A stretch of 64,000 nt of DNA from Staphylococcus sp. ACRSN. GTDB lineage: Bacteria; Bacillota; Bacilli; Staphylococcales; Staphylococcaceae. Shown here piece after piece: positions 47,529-56,681 of this stretch. Position 1 is the stretch's first letter. Every line of letters starts with the position of its first letter. A program made the position numbers and the translations under genes. The stretch is taken from NCBI RefSeq assembly GCF_022346615.1, contig NZ_JAKRNS010000002.1, forward strand, positions 62,001 to 126,000. The letters are read 5' to 3'. Under the pieces are notes generated by a model. That model saw only the letters and a program-made list of their open reading frames with translations, had not been told where the DNA came from and made no database searches.

Positions 47529-48292
47529 GTACAACGGCATTAGCATTGACCGGATTGTTATTACTTTTTCCAATTATTGTGTCTTATAAGGAAAAACTAC
47601 ATATTATTAAAGATTTACTCGTATCTACGATTCGAGCAGTTATTCAATTAATAATCTTAGGTTATCTTTTACATTTTATTTTTAATGTTAATCAAAAATG
47701 GATATTAATTGTTTTTATCATCATCATTATTATAAATGCAGCATGGAATACTGTTGGAAGAGCTTCTTCTGTAATGCATCATGTGTTTCTAATCTCGTTA
47801 GGGTCAATTTTTGTTGGTGTAGCTCTGCCATTGGTAGGAGTAGTATTAACTGGTGCAATTGAATTTAAACCAAATGAAGTCATTCCAGTATCTGGTATGT
47901 TGGCAAGTAATAGTCTAATTGCAATTAATTTAGCCTATCAGAACCTAGATAGAGAATTTGTTAAAGAAATGAGTCAAATTGAATCTAAATTGACATTAGG
48001 TGCCAATCCTAAGTTAGCGTCTAAAGATACAATACGTCAAAGTATTAAAACTGCAATTGTTCCGACAATTGATTCTGTTAAGACATACGGTATCGTATCC
48101 ATTCCAGGTATGATGACTGGTTTGATTATTGGGGGCGTGGCACCATTAGATGCAGTTAAATTTCAGTTAATGGTTGTGTTTATTCATACGACAGCAACAA
48201 TTATGTCTGCGTTAATAGCGACATATTTAAGCTATAAACAATTTTTCAATCATCGAGATCAACTTATTGGAAGAAAAATGGTTCAACATTAG
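47525..48292 (+). CDS. ABC transporter permease, FetB/UPF0014 (YbbM-like)
   Basis: A 255-residue hydrophobic protein of the UPF0014 family with about seven membrane segments. The conserved loop is LGANPKLASKDTIRQSIKTAIVPTIDSVKTYGIVSIPGMMTGL, here cited as LGANPKLA and IPGMMTGLIIGG. It pairs by a four-base overlap with the ATPase gene upstream, so the two encode one transporter, perhaps for metal ions. A terminator follows. Confidence 0.88.
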   Translation: MSTTALALTGLLLLFPIIVSYKEKLHIIKDLLVSTIRAVIQLIILGYLLHFIFNVNQKWILIVFIIIIIINAAWNTVGRASSVMHHVFLISLGSIFVGVALPLVGVVLTGAIEFKPNEVIPVSGMLASNSLIAINLAYQNLDREFVKEMSQIESKLTLGANPKLASKDTIRQSIKTAIVPTIDSVKTYGIVSIPGMMTGLIIGGVAPLDAVKFQLMVVFIHTTATIMSALIATYLSYKQFFNHRDQLIGRKMVQH

Positions 48293-48330
48293 CTACTCAA
48301 AGACAATTATATATAATGAAATATTAAAGA

Positions 48331-48393
48331 GGTTAAGTACTAAACAATAAGCAAAGGGATAGATTGCTTTTTGTTTAACTTAGCTTCTTTTTT
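48331..48393 (+). terminator. Terminator after the FetAB-like pair
   Basis: Arms GTTAAGTACTAAACAATAAG and CTTTTTGTTTAAC form an imperfect stem around an AAAGGGATAGATTG loop; a T-run follows at 48387-48393. Confidence 0.6.
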
Positions 48394-48616
48394 TATAACA
48401 AGTTCTTTTATTAAACTTAGTATATTTGAACATAATAATAGATAAATTGTAATGAAGTTTTGGATAAAGTCGTTTTATATAAAAAGCACTTTAGTTATAA
48501 ATAAGCGGTGGTAATTATAACGTTATGATCAAAAGTTATTTAAACACTTAATATCATGGTTTATAATAGAGAAGTTATGAATTTTTAAAAGAACTGAATA
48601 GAAAGGAGCGTTATAT
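48394..48616. other. Region upstream of the MFS exporter
   Basis: No gene seen. It should hold the promoter of the exporter. The ribosome binding site AAAGGAG ends near 48608. Confidence 0.5.
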
Positions 48617-49795
48617 ATGTCAACTATGCGCGTAGTTACTTTTATTTTAAGCATATTTATCGTAGGTATGGTTGAGATGATGGTCGCGGGAATTATGAAT
48701 TTGATGAGCAATGATTTACATGTATCTGAAGCCATTATCGGCCAATTGGTAACATTATATGCCATCACATTTGCCATTGCAGGTCCTATACTTGTTAAAC
48801 TAACTAACCGATTTTCACCAAAACCAGTATTATTATGGACATTACTTGCATTCATTGTAGGTAATCTAATGATTGCATTGGCACCAAACTTTGCAATATT
48901 AGTTATAGGTAGAATATTATCTTCTGCAGCAGCAGCATTAATTGTAGTGAAAATATTGGCGTTGACTGCATTGCTAACGGCACCACAACATCGTGGTAAA
49001 ATGATCGGTATTGTATATTCAGGATTTAGTGGTGCGAATGTCTTTGGTGTACCAATCGGGACAATTATTGGCGACCTAGTGGGATGGCGTTTTACATTTA
49101 TTTTTATTGTTGTTGTTAGTGTGTTTGTTGGTATATTGATGTACATTTATATTCCGAAAACTAATGATGAGATAGCTGTTAAAAACCGCAATCAATCAGA
49201 GACTAAACACTCAGGAGGTACGATACTACGTCCGGCCGAAGTTGGGAAATATTTAGGGATTACATTTTTATTATTAGTGGCAAATTCTGTCACATTTATT
49301 TATATCAATCCATTAATGCTATCAGGTGGTCATGATTTATCATTTGTTTCTATAGCATTGTTAATTAATGGTGTAGCGGGCATGATAGGAACGTCGATGG
49401 GAGGCTTCTTATCAGATAAAATGACAAGTAAACGATGGTTAGCCATTGCAACGACATTATTTATTGTAATGCTTTTATTATTAAACCTATTTTTAACAGG
49501 AACGGTAATATTACTTGCGGTTATTTTCATTTGGAATATTATGCAATGGAGTACTAATCCAGCAGTTCAAAGTGGTATTATAGAGCATGTAGATGGCGAT
49601 ACAAGCCAAGTGATGAGTTGGAATATGTCTAGTTTAAATGCTGGTATAGCGATTGGTGGGGTTGTTGGTGGACTAGTTGTTTCGAAGCTTAATGTTTTTG
49701 CAACGACATATTTCTCGGCGACAATTGCAGTGATTGCACTTATTTTGATTCTTAGTTTAAATCAAATTTCTAAATATAAAGCAAAACGAGTTTAA
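48617..49795 (+). CDS. MFS transporter, DHA1/arabinose-efflux type
   Basis: Twelve-helix major facilitator, 392 residues. The first helix has FIVGMVEMMVAGIMN; loop 2-3 reads LVKLTNRFSPKPVLLWT; and motif C, typical of drug/proton antiporters, is GFSGANVFGVPIGTIIGDLVGWR, cited here in pieces as GVPIGT and GWRFTF. This resembles YdhL/arabinose exporter-type proteins. Likely exports drugs or metabolites; substrate unknown. Flanked by terminators, so monocistronic. Confidence 0.85.
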   Translation: MSTMRVVTFILSIFIVGMVEMMVAGIMNLMSNDLHVSEAIIGQLVTLYAITFAIAGPILVKLTNRFSPKPVLLWTLLAFIVGNLMIALAPNFAILVIGRILSSAAAALIVVKILALTALLTAPQHRGKMIGIVYSGFSGANVFGVPIGTIIGDLVGWRFTFIFIVVVSVFVGILMYIYIPKTNDEIAVKNRNQSETKHSGGTILRPAEVGKYLGITFLLLVANSVTFIYINPLMLSGGHDLSFVSIALLINGVAGMIGTSMGGFLSDKMTSKRWLAIATTLFIVMLLLLNLFLTGTVILLAVIFIWNIMQWSTNPAVQSGIIEHVDGDTSQVMSWNMSSLNAGIAIGGVVGGLVVSKLNVFATTYFSATIAVIALILILSLNQISKYKAKRV

Positions 49796-49837
49796 AAAAA
49801 TAAAAAGAATCTAGGATGTAAAGCCACATTCTCTAAA

Positions 49838-49875
49838 TAAGAGAGCTAATCTGAAAAAGATTAGCTCTCTTTTAT
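49838..49875 (+). terminator. Terminator after the MFS exporter
   Basis: AGAGAGCTAATCT and its perfect complement with a five-base loop, then TTTATAT. The T-run forms the first bases of the dispersed repeat that follows. Confidence 0.88.
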
Positions 49876-49986
49876 ATTTAAAATCTTAAGTTTTCGAAAT
49901 TGTATGGTTACCTCAGGTGATCGTTCGAGCCTTTAGGATATCACGCATAATACTTGTCCAAAGCGTCAGTGCGTTACCAAATCGGG
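49867..49986 (+). repeat. Dispersed intergenic repeat, copy 2
   Basis: Shares ordered blocks with 5606-5712: TTTTATATTTAAAATCT, GTTCGAGC, TATCAC with CATAA, and GCGTTAC with AAATCGG. It has a small insertion relative to copy 1 between the second and third blocks. It lies between converging genes and has no open frame. Confidence 0.6.
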
Positions 49987-50010
49987 AAAATGCTTTTTAA
50001 TTTAGATGTA

Positions 50011-51348
50011 TTATTCTGAAGTGCGCAAATATATGTTTTGAACTGATAAGTTGGCTTTTTTATTCGAAAGGTGTGCAACGCCAAAAGCGAACAATAAATA
50101 GATTAAAGTACCAATAACATACCCAGGTTTTAAATCTGAAATAAGTAAATAAGATTGATATATCAAAACGATAATTGAACTACAAGATATCGTTACTAAT
50201 AATGGATATGGTACTTTTAATGGTGAATTACGATAAGCTTCTGGATATTTTTTAGGTAACTGTATAACTGCGAGTGCGGGAAAAGCAAAGACAATTAAAG
50301 AAATACCTGTACCAAGTTGTGCAACAACATTAAGAGACATGCCTGTGATAATTGGAATTACACCGATTAAATAAAATATGAATAATAACCAGTGTGGCGT
50401 ACCAAAGCGCTTATTTACATTGCCTAATGATTTTGGTAAATAACCATCTTTAATGGCAATAAGCAAACTTTTAGTAACCCAAGTAAATGTGGAATTTAAT
50501 GTTGTAGCCAAGGCGAACATTGCACCACCAACCATAAAGAATACAAATGCAGGTGTTGGTAATACTTCCTTTGCAACACTAGTAAGTGGTCTTCCGGAAA
50601 CTTCGGGTATAGGAAGTACACCAACTGCTATGGAAGCAATAAATGCATAAAGTATACCTACAAATATTGTTGATACAATCATTACGATTGGAATATCACG
50701 TTTAGGATTTTTCATTTCTCCACCTAATTCAGCAACAACTTGAGCACCACCAGTTGCAAAGGACACTAATCCTACGGCAGTAAAAAAGCCGGTGAATCCA
50801 TCAGGAAACATTGTTGGTGCATTAAAAACTTTGAAATCTACATGTGGGAACCCTAATACGATGAAACTAGATAGCGCAATAATCAATGTTATTACCATTA
50901 GGTTACCAACTATAGAAGCAGATTTAATACCTATAATATTCACTAGAAAGAGCACTGTGATTAATAAGAATGAAACGGTTCGAATTGGAATACCAGGGAG
51001 TAAACCTTCTAGGTATTGTGCAAATGATAATGCATAAAGTGCTAAAGTAATCTGTACAAACATAAATAATAGCAACCAAAAAATACCTGTCTTTGGTGAT
51101 AATAGTCTACTTGTATATTGATACATACCTCCAGTTGTTGGTAAGGCAGAGCCTAATATAGCAATTGGAAACATGGTTAATAATGTAATCAATGATGATA
51201 AAATAAATGCAGGTGTAATGCCACTTCCGGTCATTTGAATACCAATACCTGTCAACGACATGACACCGGCTCCGATGATTTGTCCTATAGCAATACCCAT
51301 GACATCTGTGAAACCTAATACCTTTTTCAAGTTATGCGTTTGTTCCAT
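50011..51348 (-). CDS. APC-superfamily amino acid permease
   Basis: A 445-residue permease with about 12 hydrophobic segments. It starts with a short cytoplasmic tail followed by GIAIGQIIGAGVMSLTGIGI, the glycine-rich first helix typical of amino acid/polyamine/organocation carriers. GGMYQYTSRLLSPKTG and ATGGAQVVAELGGEMKNPKRDIP are further signatures. Substrate cannot be assigned. AGGGGTG precedes the ATG. It converges with the MFS exporter and is divergent from the YdeI-like gene. Confidence 0.87.
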   Translation of the reverse strand: MEQTHNLKKVLGFTDVMGIAIGQIIGAGVMSLTGIGIQMTGSGITPAFILSSLITLLTMFPIAILGSALPTTGGMYQYTSRLLSPKTGIFWLLLFMFVQITLALYALSFAQYLEGLLPGIPIRTVSFLLITVLFLVNIIGIKSASIVGNLMVITLIIALSSFIVLGFPHVDFKVFNAPTMFPDGFTGFFTAVGLVSFATGGAQVVAELGGEMKNPKRDIPIVMIVSTIFVGILYAFIASIAVGVLPIPEVSGRPLTSVAKEVLPTPAFVFFMVGGAMFALATTLNSTFTWVTKSLLIAIKDGYLPKSLGNVNKRFGTPHWLLFIFYLIGVIPIITGMSLNVVAQLGTGISLIVFAFPALAVIQLPKKYPEAYRNSPLKVPYPLLVTISCSSIIVLIYQSYLLISDLKPGYVIGTLIYLLFAFGVAHLSNKKANLSVQNIYLRTSE

Positions 51349-51536
51349 TTAATCACCCCTAAAAAATTTAATTATTCTAAAATGAATAAAATTAGAATAG
51401 CATAGTTTTATTTTAATTCCTAGTATATGCATCGGAAAACTTTGTTAAAGTGAAAAATATGATTAATAATAGATTAAATGGGGCAAATCATAGTAGTATA
51501 TGAATATAAAGAAAACATTTAATTGGGGGATAAAAC

Positions 51537-52127
51537 ATGGTTGGAAAAAATAGCGAAGTAGATGCATTTATTCAAAAGTTAGAGCAATGGCAAGAAGAAT
51601 TTGTCACGCTTAGATCTTGGATACAAGACACTGAACTGAATGAAGATTATAAGTGGATGCATCCATGTTATACTTTGGAAAATAAAAATGTTGTTATTAT
51701 TCAAGATTTTAAACATTATTGTGCATTGTTATTTGAAAAGGGTGCCATCATGGAAGATCCTTATAAAACGTTAATACAACAAACAAAAAATGTACAAGCA
51801 GCAAGACAATTGCGTTTTAAAACACTTGAAGAGATTAAAGAGCGGGAAGATGAAATCAAATGGTATATCAATGAGGCAATTCGTGTTGAAAAATCTGGTG
51901 AAAAAGTACCGATGAAATCAACAGAAGAGTATGAAATGCCAGAAGAATTAAGTAATAAGCTTGAAGATTTTCCTGAATTAAAGGAAGCTTTTTACAAATT
52001 AACGCCCGGTAGACAACGCCAATACATGTATCATATAGGACAAGCGAAAAGAGCATCTACTAGGGAACAGCGTGTTGAAAAATACGTTGATCATATATTG
52101 GATGGTAAAGGAATGAATGACAAATAA
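51537..52127 (+). CDS. YdeI/OmpD-associated-like protein with DUF1801 domain
   Basis: A 196-residue cytoplasmic protein. The N-terminal 110 residues are a DUF1801/YdhG-like domain with WMHPCYTLENKNVVII and KHYCALLFEKGA; the C-terminal part, with LTPGRQRQYMYHIGQAKRASTREQRVEKYV, is the YdeI-type helical tail. Homologues such as B. subtilis YdeI are widespread and of unknown function. GGGGG lies before the ATG. The TetR gene follows after about 100 bp. Confidence 0.8.
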   Translation: MVGKNSEVDAFIQKLEQWQEEFVTLRSWIQDTELNEDYKWMHPCYTLENKNVVIIQDFKHYCALLFEKGAIMEDPYKTLIQQTKNVQAARQLRFKTLEEIKEREDEIKWYINEAIRVEKSGEKVPMKSTEEYEMPEELSNKLEDFPELKEAFYKLTPGRQRQYMYHIGQAKRASTREQRVEKYVDHILDGKGMNDK

Positions 52128-52229
52128 ATTTTTAACATTAGGATAAATTATTTAAATGAAATATGTTATGTTGATTAAAATGTAGTAATATCTAACAGTA
52201 ATATTATATTAAAAAAAGAAGGTGTATGA

Positions 52230-52787
52230 ATGCCTAGAACTTCAAAGAGAATACAATTATTAGAAGCGGCGGCAGCAATTGTTAATGAATATGGTAGTGA
52301 ATATTTAACTTTAGATGCTGTTGCTAAACGTGCTGGTGTAAGTAAAGGCGGTTTATTGTATCATTTTAAAACGAAAGCTGGACTTATCCAAGGTTTAGTG
52401 GAGCATGCTGACAAATTATATCGTGATAATGTAGATGAACGCGTTGTATCTGATACACAACCTCAAGGGAAGTGGGTGCGTGCTTTTATCGAAGCTACTC
52501 GAGAGCATCGTTCTGAAAACGCGGCAATAACATCAAGCATGTTAGCGGCTGAAGGGAACAATAGACATTTACTAACACCTTTACAAGATACTTATAAGTC
52601 ATGGCAATCATACATTGAAAATGATGGATTAGATAAAGTAGATGCAACAATCATGAGGCTTGCGGTTGATGGATTATGGTTATCTGAAATATTCGGTTTA
52701 GATGCTATAGATGAATCAATGAGAGAACAGATATTAGAAAGACTAACATATTATTCAAAAGTAACAGATAACAATGCATTTTCATAA
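52230..52787 (+). CDS. TetR-family transcriptional regulator
   Basis: A 185-residue repressor. Residues 1-55 contain the TetR helix-turn-helix, with EYLTLDAVAKRAGVSKGGLLYHF; the remainder is the helical ligand domain, resembling the C-terminal type TetR_C that follows GLLYHFKTKAGL. The ligand is unknown. Nearby candidates for control are the opuC operon downstream or itself. AAGAAGG precedes the ATG. It ends 53 bp before a strong terminator, so it is not cotranscribed with opuC. Confidence 0.88.
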   Translation: MPRTSKRIQLLEAAAAIVNEYGSEYLTLDAVAKRAGVSKGGLLYHFKTKAGLIQGLVEHADKLYRDNVDERVVSDTQPQGKWVRAFIEATREHRSENAAITSSMLAAEGNNRHLLTPLQDTYKSWQSYIENDGLDKVDATIMRLAVDGLWLSEIFGLDAIDESMREQILERLTYYSKVTDNNAFS

Positions 52788-52840
52788 AAAGTTTCATAAA
52801 ATATTTGGAATTTTGAAATGTGACTGTATCGCTTTCATGT

Positions 52841-52890
52841 AAAGGGAATGGCCGATGTTTAAACTTCGGTTATTCCCTTTATTTTGATAG
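52841..52890 (+). terminator. Terminator after the TetR gene
   Basis: AAAGGGAAT and ATTCCCTTT with inner GCCGA and TCGGT arms, followed by ATTTT. Confidence 0.85.
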
Positions 52891-53197
52891 TTATAGGGTT
52901 GTAACTAAACCGTCCAGTTGGTACACTAACGAATGTGTGTAACTCATTAAAGTTGAATATAGCGTGTTTTTTAGAGAAAGTTAGGGTATCTAAATAATTG
53001 TAGGATGAACAAAATAGAGTTTGAATGTGTCGTGTTTAGCATTTTCAAAATATTGCTATATACAATCATACAAATGTAGGGCTATTTGTGCTCATGTTTT
53101 TACTTATTTTAGAATTTGTATAACATCCACAAGTAGCCTTTTTATGATTTTAGCATTTAAAAATAAAACTTACATAGCATTAGAAAGGAATGGCCAT
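52891..53197. other. Promoter region of the opuC operon
   Basis: No gene, although an opuCA-frame extension is open here without a start signal. Contains a sigma-B-like promoter at 52966-52989. Confidence 0.6.
52966..52989 (+). promoter_or_regulatory. Sigma-B-like promoter of opuC
   Basis: GTTTTT at 52966-52971 and GGGTAT at 52984-52989, 12 bases apart, fit the sigma-B consensus well. opuC is a known sigma-B target in Listeria. The 5' leader to opuCA would be about 200 bases. Confidence 0.55.
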
Positions 53198-54376
53198 ATG
53201 TTAAAGATTGAGAATTTAACTAAAATCTATGGTGGTGGGAAAAAAGCCGTAGATAATATTTCATTGGATATAGAATCTGGGGAATTTATAGCATTTATCG
53301 GTACAAGTGGCAGTGGTAAGACGACTGCACTACGTATGATAAATAGAATGATAGAAGCAACAGAAGGTACAATCTCTATCGATGGTAAAAATGTACGAAA
53401 AATGAATCCGGTGGAATTGCGTAGAGAAATTGGTTATGTAATTCAACAAATAGGATTGATGCCTCATATGACCATTAAAGAAAATATTGTATTAGTACCT
53501 AAGCTTTTGAAATGGTCTCAAGAAAAGAAAGAAGCAAAGGCCAAAGAATTAATAAAGTTAGTAGACTTACCTGAATCTTATTTGGATCGTTATCCATCTC
53601 AACTTTCAGGAGGACAACAACAACGTATAGGTGTTGTACGTGCACTAGCTGCAGAACAAGATATTATCTTAATGGATGAACCATTTGGTGCTTTAGATCC
53701 AATTACACGAGATACATTGCAAGATTTGGTTAAAGAACTACAACAAAAGTTAGGTAAGACATTTATCTTTGTTACACATGATATGGATGAAGCGATTAAA
53801 TTAGCGGATAAGATTTGTATTATGTCTGAAGGTCGCGTTGTACAATTCGATACACCAGATAATATTTTACGTTACCCTGCAAATGATTTTGTAAGTGACT
53901 TTATAGGTCAAAACAGGTTGATTCAAGATCGACCAAATATGCGAACAGTAGAAGATGCAATGATTAAGCCTGTAACTGTTAATGCTGATAATTCGTTAGA
54001 TGAAGCTGTTAAAGTAATGCGTGAACGCCGAGTCGATACAATTTTTGTTACAGGAAAAAACGAAAAGTTACTTGGTTATCTTGACATTGAAGACATTAAC
54101 CAAGGGCTAAGAGCTAAAAAAGAACTTATTGATACGATGCAACGAGATATTTATCGTGTCCGAATTGATAGTAAATTACAGGATTCAGTTCGTACGATTT
54201 TGAAAAGAAATGTGAGAAATGTTCCAGTTGTAGATAAAGATGGTCAAACGTTAATTGGTTTAGTAACGAGAGCCAATTTAGTAGATATTGTCTATGACAG
54301 TATTTGGGGTAATGAAGCAACTGAAAGTGAGCAAGATGCAATCGTTGAATCGGACAATGTAGGAGCTGATAAATAA
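53198..54376 (+). CDS. opuCA: Osmoprotectant ABC transporter ATPase
   Basis: ATP-binding subunit of the OpuC importer for glycine betaine, carnitine, choline-type compatible solutes. The 392-residue protein has an ABC domain at 1-235 with Walker A GTSGSGKTT at 35-43, QQIGLMPHMT, LSGGQQQRIGVVRAL and Walker B DIILMDEPFGALDP, then a pair of CBS domains (about 250-370) with VEDAMIKPVTVNADNSLDEA and NVRNVPVVDKDGQ, known in OpuA/OpuC ATPases to sense ionic strength or nucleotides. The open frame continues 59 codons upstream, but ATG at 53198 after AAAGGA gives the family start MLKIENLTKIYGG. The stop overlaps opuCB by one base. Confidence 0.95.
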   Translation: MLKIENLTKIYGGGKKAVDNISLDIESGEFIAFIGTSGSGKTTALRMINRMIEATEGTISIDGKNVRKMNPVELRREIGYVIQQIGLMPHMTIKENIVLVPKLLKWSQEKKEAKAKELIKLVDLPESYLDRYPSQLSGGQQQRIGVVRALAAEQDIILMDEPFGALDPITRDTLQDLVKELQQKLGKTFIFVTHDMDEAIKLADKICIMSEGRVVQFDTPDNILRYPANDFVSDFIGQNRLIQDRPNMRTVEDAMIKPVTVNADNSLDEAVKVMRERRVDTIFVTGKNEKLLGYLDIEDINQGLRAKKELIDTMQRDIYRVRIDSKLQDSVRTILKRNVRNVPVVDKDGQTLIGLVTRANLVDIVYDSIWGNEATESEQDAIVESDNVGADK

Positions 54377-55011
54377 TGAAAGCATTTCTTGAGCAATATG
54401 GTGGTCAATTGATATCGAAGACAATTGAACATTTTTACATTTCTATTATTGCTTTATTAATTGCAATTGTAGTTGCTGTTCCGATTGGTATTTTACTTTC
54501 AAAATTAAAACGTACATCAAATATTGTTTTAACGATAGCAGGTGTACTACAAACTATACCTACATTGGCAGTATTAGCAGTGATGATACCAATTTTCGGT
54601 GTAGGGAAAATGCCAGCGATTATAGCACTGTTTCTATACGTATTATTACCAATTTTAAATAATACAGTAATTGGTGTGCAGAATATTGATAAAAATATTA
54701 AAGAAGCTGGAACAAGTATGGGAATGACACGTTTTCAATTAATGAAAGATGTAGAGTTACCGTTGGCTTTACCATTAATATTAGGTGGTATTCGACTTTC
54801 TTCAGTTTACGTAATTAGCTGGGCGACACTAGCAAGTTATGTAGGTGCAGGTGGGTTAGGTGATTTCGTGTTTAATGGTTTGAATTTATATGATCCGATG
54901 ATGATTGTGAGTGCAGCAATACTAGTAACATTATTAGCATTAATTGTTGATTTTATATTATCAAGAATTGAGAAGTGGGCTGTACCAAAAGGATTAAAGG
55001 TTTCCAGGTAA
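54376..55011 (+). CDS. opuCB: Osmoprotectant ABC transporter permease
   Basis: One of two permeases of OpuC, 211 residues with five or six membrane helices. The BPD permease motif AGTSMGMTRFQLMKDVELPLALP carries the conserved EAA-loop contact with the ATPase. GILLSKLKRTSNIVL and LQTIPTLAVLAVM are other typical pieces. Its start codon shares a base with the opuCA stop, and the next gene begins 15 bp later. Confidence 0.95.
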   Translation: MKAFLEQYGGQLISKTIEHFYISIIALLIAIVVAVPIGILLSKLKRTSNIVLTIAGVLQTIPTLAVLAVMIPIFGVGKMPAIIALFLYVLLPILNNTVIGVQNIDKNIKEAGTSMGMTRFQLMKDVELPLALPLILGGIRLSSVYVISWATLASYVGAGGLGDFVFNGLNLYDPMMIVSAAILVTLLALIVDFILSRIEKWAVPKGLKVSR

Positions 55012-55026
55012 CTTAAGGAGGACATT

Positions 55027-55971
55027 ATGAAAAAAATTAAGCAAATTATTATCATGCTTGTATTGTGTCTGACGATGTTGACTGGTTGTAGCCTTCCAGG
55101 TTTAGGTGGTAAAAGTACAGACGATGATGTCAAAATCACAGCTGTGGCGAATAGTGAATCACAAATTATGTCACATATGTTGAGACTGTTAATAGAGCAT
55201 GATACACATGGCAAGATAAAACCAACATTAATTAACAATTTGGGATCAAGTACGATTCAACATAATGCATTAGTTAGCGGAGATGCAAATATGTCAGGAG
55301 CCCGTTATGATGGGACGGATTTAACAGGGGCATTAAAAGAAAAGCCGATAAAAGATCCCAAAAAAGCGATGAAAGTTACACAACAAGGATTTAAAAAGAA
55401 ATTTGATCAAACATTTTTTGATTCTTATGGTTTTGCAAACACGTATGCATTTATGGTAACCAAAGCAACTGCAAAAAAATATAATTTAAAAACGGTTTCA
55501 GATTTGAAACGCCATAGAAATGATTTACGATTAGGTGTCGATAGTTCGTGGTTAAATCGTGAAGGCGATGGTTATAAAGGCTTTACTCAAGCGTATGGTT
55601 ATAAATTTAGTACGGTGAGACCGATGCAAATCGGATTGGTTTATGACGCATTAAAATCTCAAAATTTAGATGTAGCTGTAGGTTATTCTACGGATGGGCG
55701 TATTGCTGCGTATGATTTAAAAGTATTAAAAGATGATCGGAGATTTTTTCCACCATATGATGCAAGTGCTGTAGCGACAAATAAATTATTAAATAAACAT
55801 CCCGAGCTAAGACCAATTATCAAGAAATTGCATAACCAAATATCAACAAAAGATATGCAAATTCTTAACTATCAAGCTGATGGAGAAGGTCAAGAACCAG
55901 CAGTCGTTGCTGAGAACTTTTTAAAAAAACATCATTACTTTGAAAAAGAACAGAAAGGTGGTCAAAAATAA
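55027..55971 (+). CDS. opuCC: Osmoprotectant-binding lipoprotein
   Basis: Substrate-binding subunit of OpuC, anchored by a lipid at C21 (MLTGC). The mature protein is an OpuAC-type binding protein of about 290 residues, with ITAVANSESQIMSHMLRLLIE at the start, DALVSGDANMSGARYDGTDLTG-like ligand-loop region, and LGVDSSWLNREGDGYKGF and YDALKSQNLDVAVGYSTDGRI forming the cleft; aromatic residues there should bind the quaternary ammonium. The stop shares a base with the opuCD start. Confidence 0.94.
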   Translation: MKKIKQIIIMLVLCLTMLTGCSLPGLGGKSTDDDVKITAVANSESQIMSHMLRLLIEHDTHGKIKPTLINNLGSSTIQHNALVSGDANMSGARYDGTDLTGALKEKPIKDPKKAMKVTQQGFKKKFDQTFFDSYGFANTYAFMVTKATAKKYNLKTVSDLKRHRNDLRLGVDSSWLNREGDGYKGFTQAYGYKFSTVRPMQIGLVYDALKSQNLDVAVGYSTDGRIAAYDLKVLKDDRRFFPPYDASAVATNKLLNKHPELRPIIKKLHNQISTKDMQILNYQADGEGQEPAVVAENFLKKHHYFEKEQKGGQK

Positions 55972-56663
55972 TGGAAGGTAATTTATTACAACAATTAATC
56001 GAATATTATACGATGAACTTTGGCTACCTATGGGATTTATTTATAAAGCATCTGTTGATGTCTGTATATGGTGTATTATTTGCTGCGATAGTAGGTATTC
56101 CATTAGGTATTATTATTGCAAGATATAGTAAGTTGTCATGGTTTATTATAACGATTGCTAATATTATTCAGACTGTACCAGTTATTGCAATGTTGGCTAT
56201 TTTGATGTTAATTATGGGTCTTGGTCCAAATACAGTTGTAGTTACTGTGTTTTTCTATGCATTATTACCAATTATTAAAAATACTTTTGATGGCATTAAT
56301 GGTGTAGACGAAAATATTAAAGATGCCGGAAAAGGGATGGGGATGACACGTAATCAGGTTTTACGTATGATTGAATTACCGTTATCTCTTTCCGTTATAT
56401 TAGGTGGATTAAGAATCGCATTAGTTGTTGCAATTGGTGTTGTAGCAGTAGGTTCATTTATTGGTGCGCCGACATTAGGCGACATTGTTATACGTGGTAC
56501 CAATGCTACAGACGGTACAACATTTATTTTAGCTGGTGCGATTCCTATCGCTTTGATTGCTATTTTAATAGATGTTGGTTTAAGATTATTAGAAAAACGT
56601 CTCGATCCGACAAAAAAATCTTTGAAAAATCAATTGCATCAACCTCAAGGGATCGATAAGTAG
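55971..56663 (+). CDS. opuCD: Osmoprotectant ABC transporter permease
   Basis: Second OpuC permease, 230 residues. The EAA-like loop is DAGKGMGMTRNQVLRMIELPLSL, closely similar to that of OpuCB, from which it arose by duplication. GIPLGIIIARYSKLSW and IIQTVPVIAMLAIL correspond to the same elements in OpuCB. It completes the four-gene transporter, and is followed after 18 bp by the esterase gene, without a terminator. Confidence 0.95.
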   Translation: MEGNLLQQLIEYYTMNFGYLWDLFIKHLLMSVYGVLFAAIVGIPLGIIIARYSKLSWFIITIANIIQTVPVIAMLAILMLIMGLGPNTVVVTVFFYALLPIIKNTFDGINGVDENIKDAGKGMGMTRNQVLRMIELPLSLSVILGGLRIALVVAIGVVAVGSFIGAPTLGDIVIRGTNATDGTTFILAGAIPIALIAILIDVGLRLLEKRLDPTKKSLKNQLHQPQGIDK

Positions 56664-56681
56664 AGAAAGGGCTGTATTAAT

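Noticed and set aside
53021-53197. Upstream extension of opuCA by 59 codons
   Set aside because: No start signal and not protein-like; the known family start lies at 53198.
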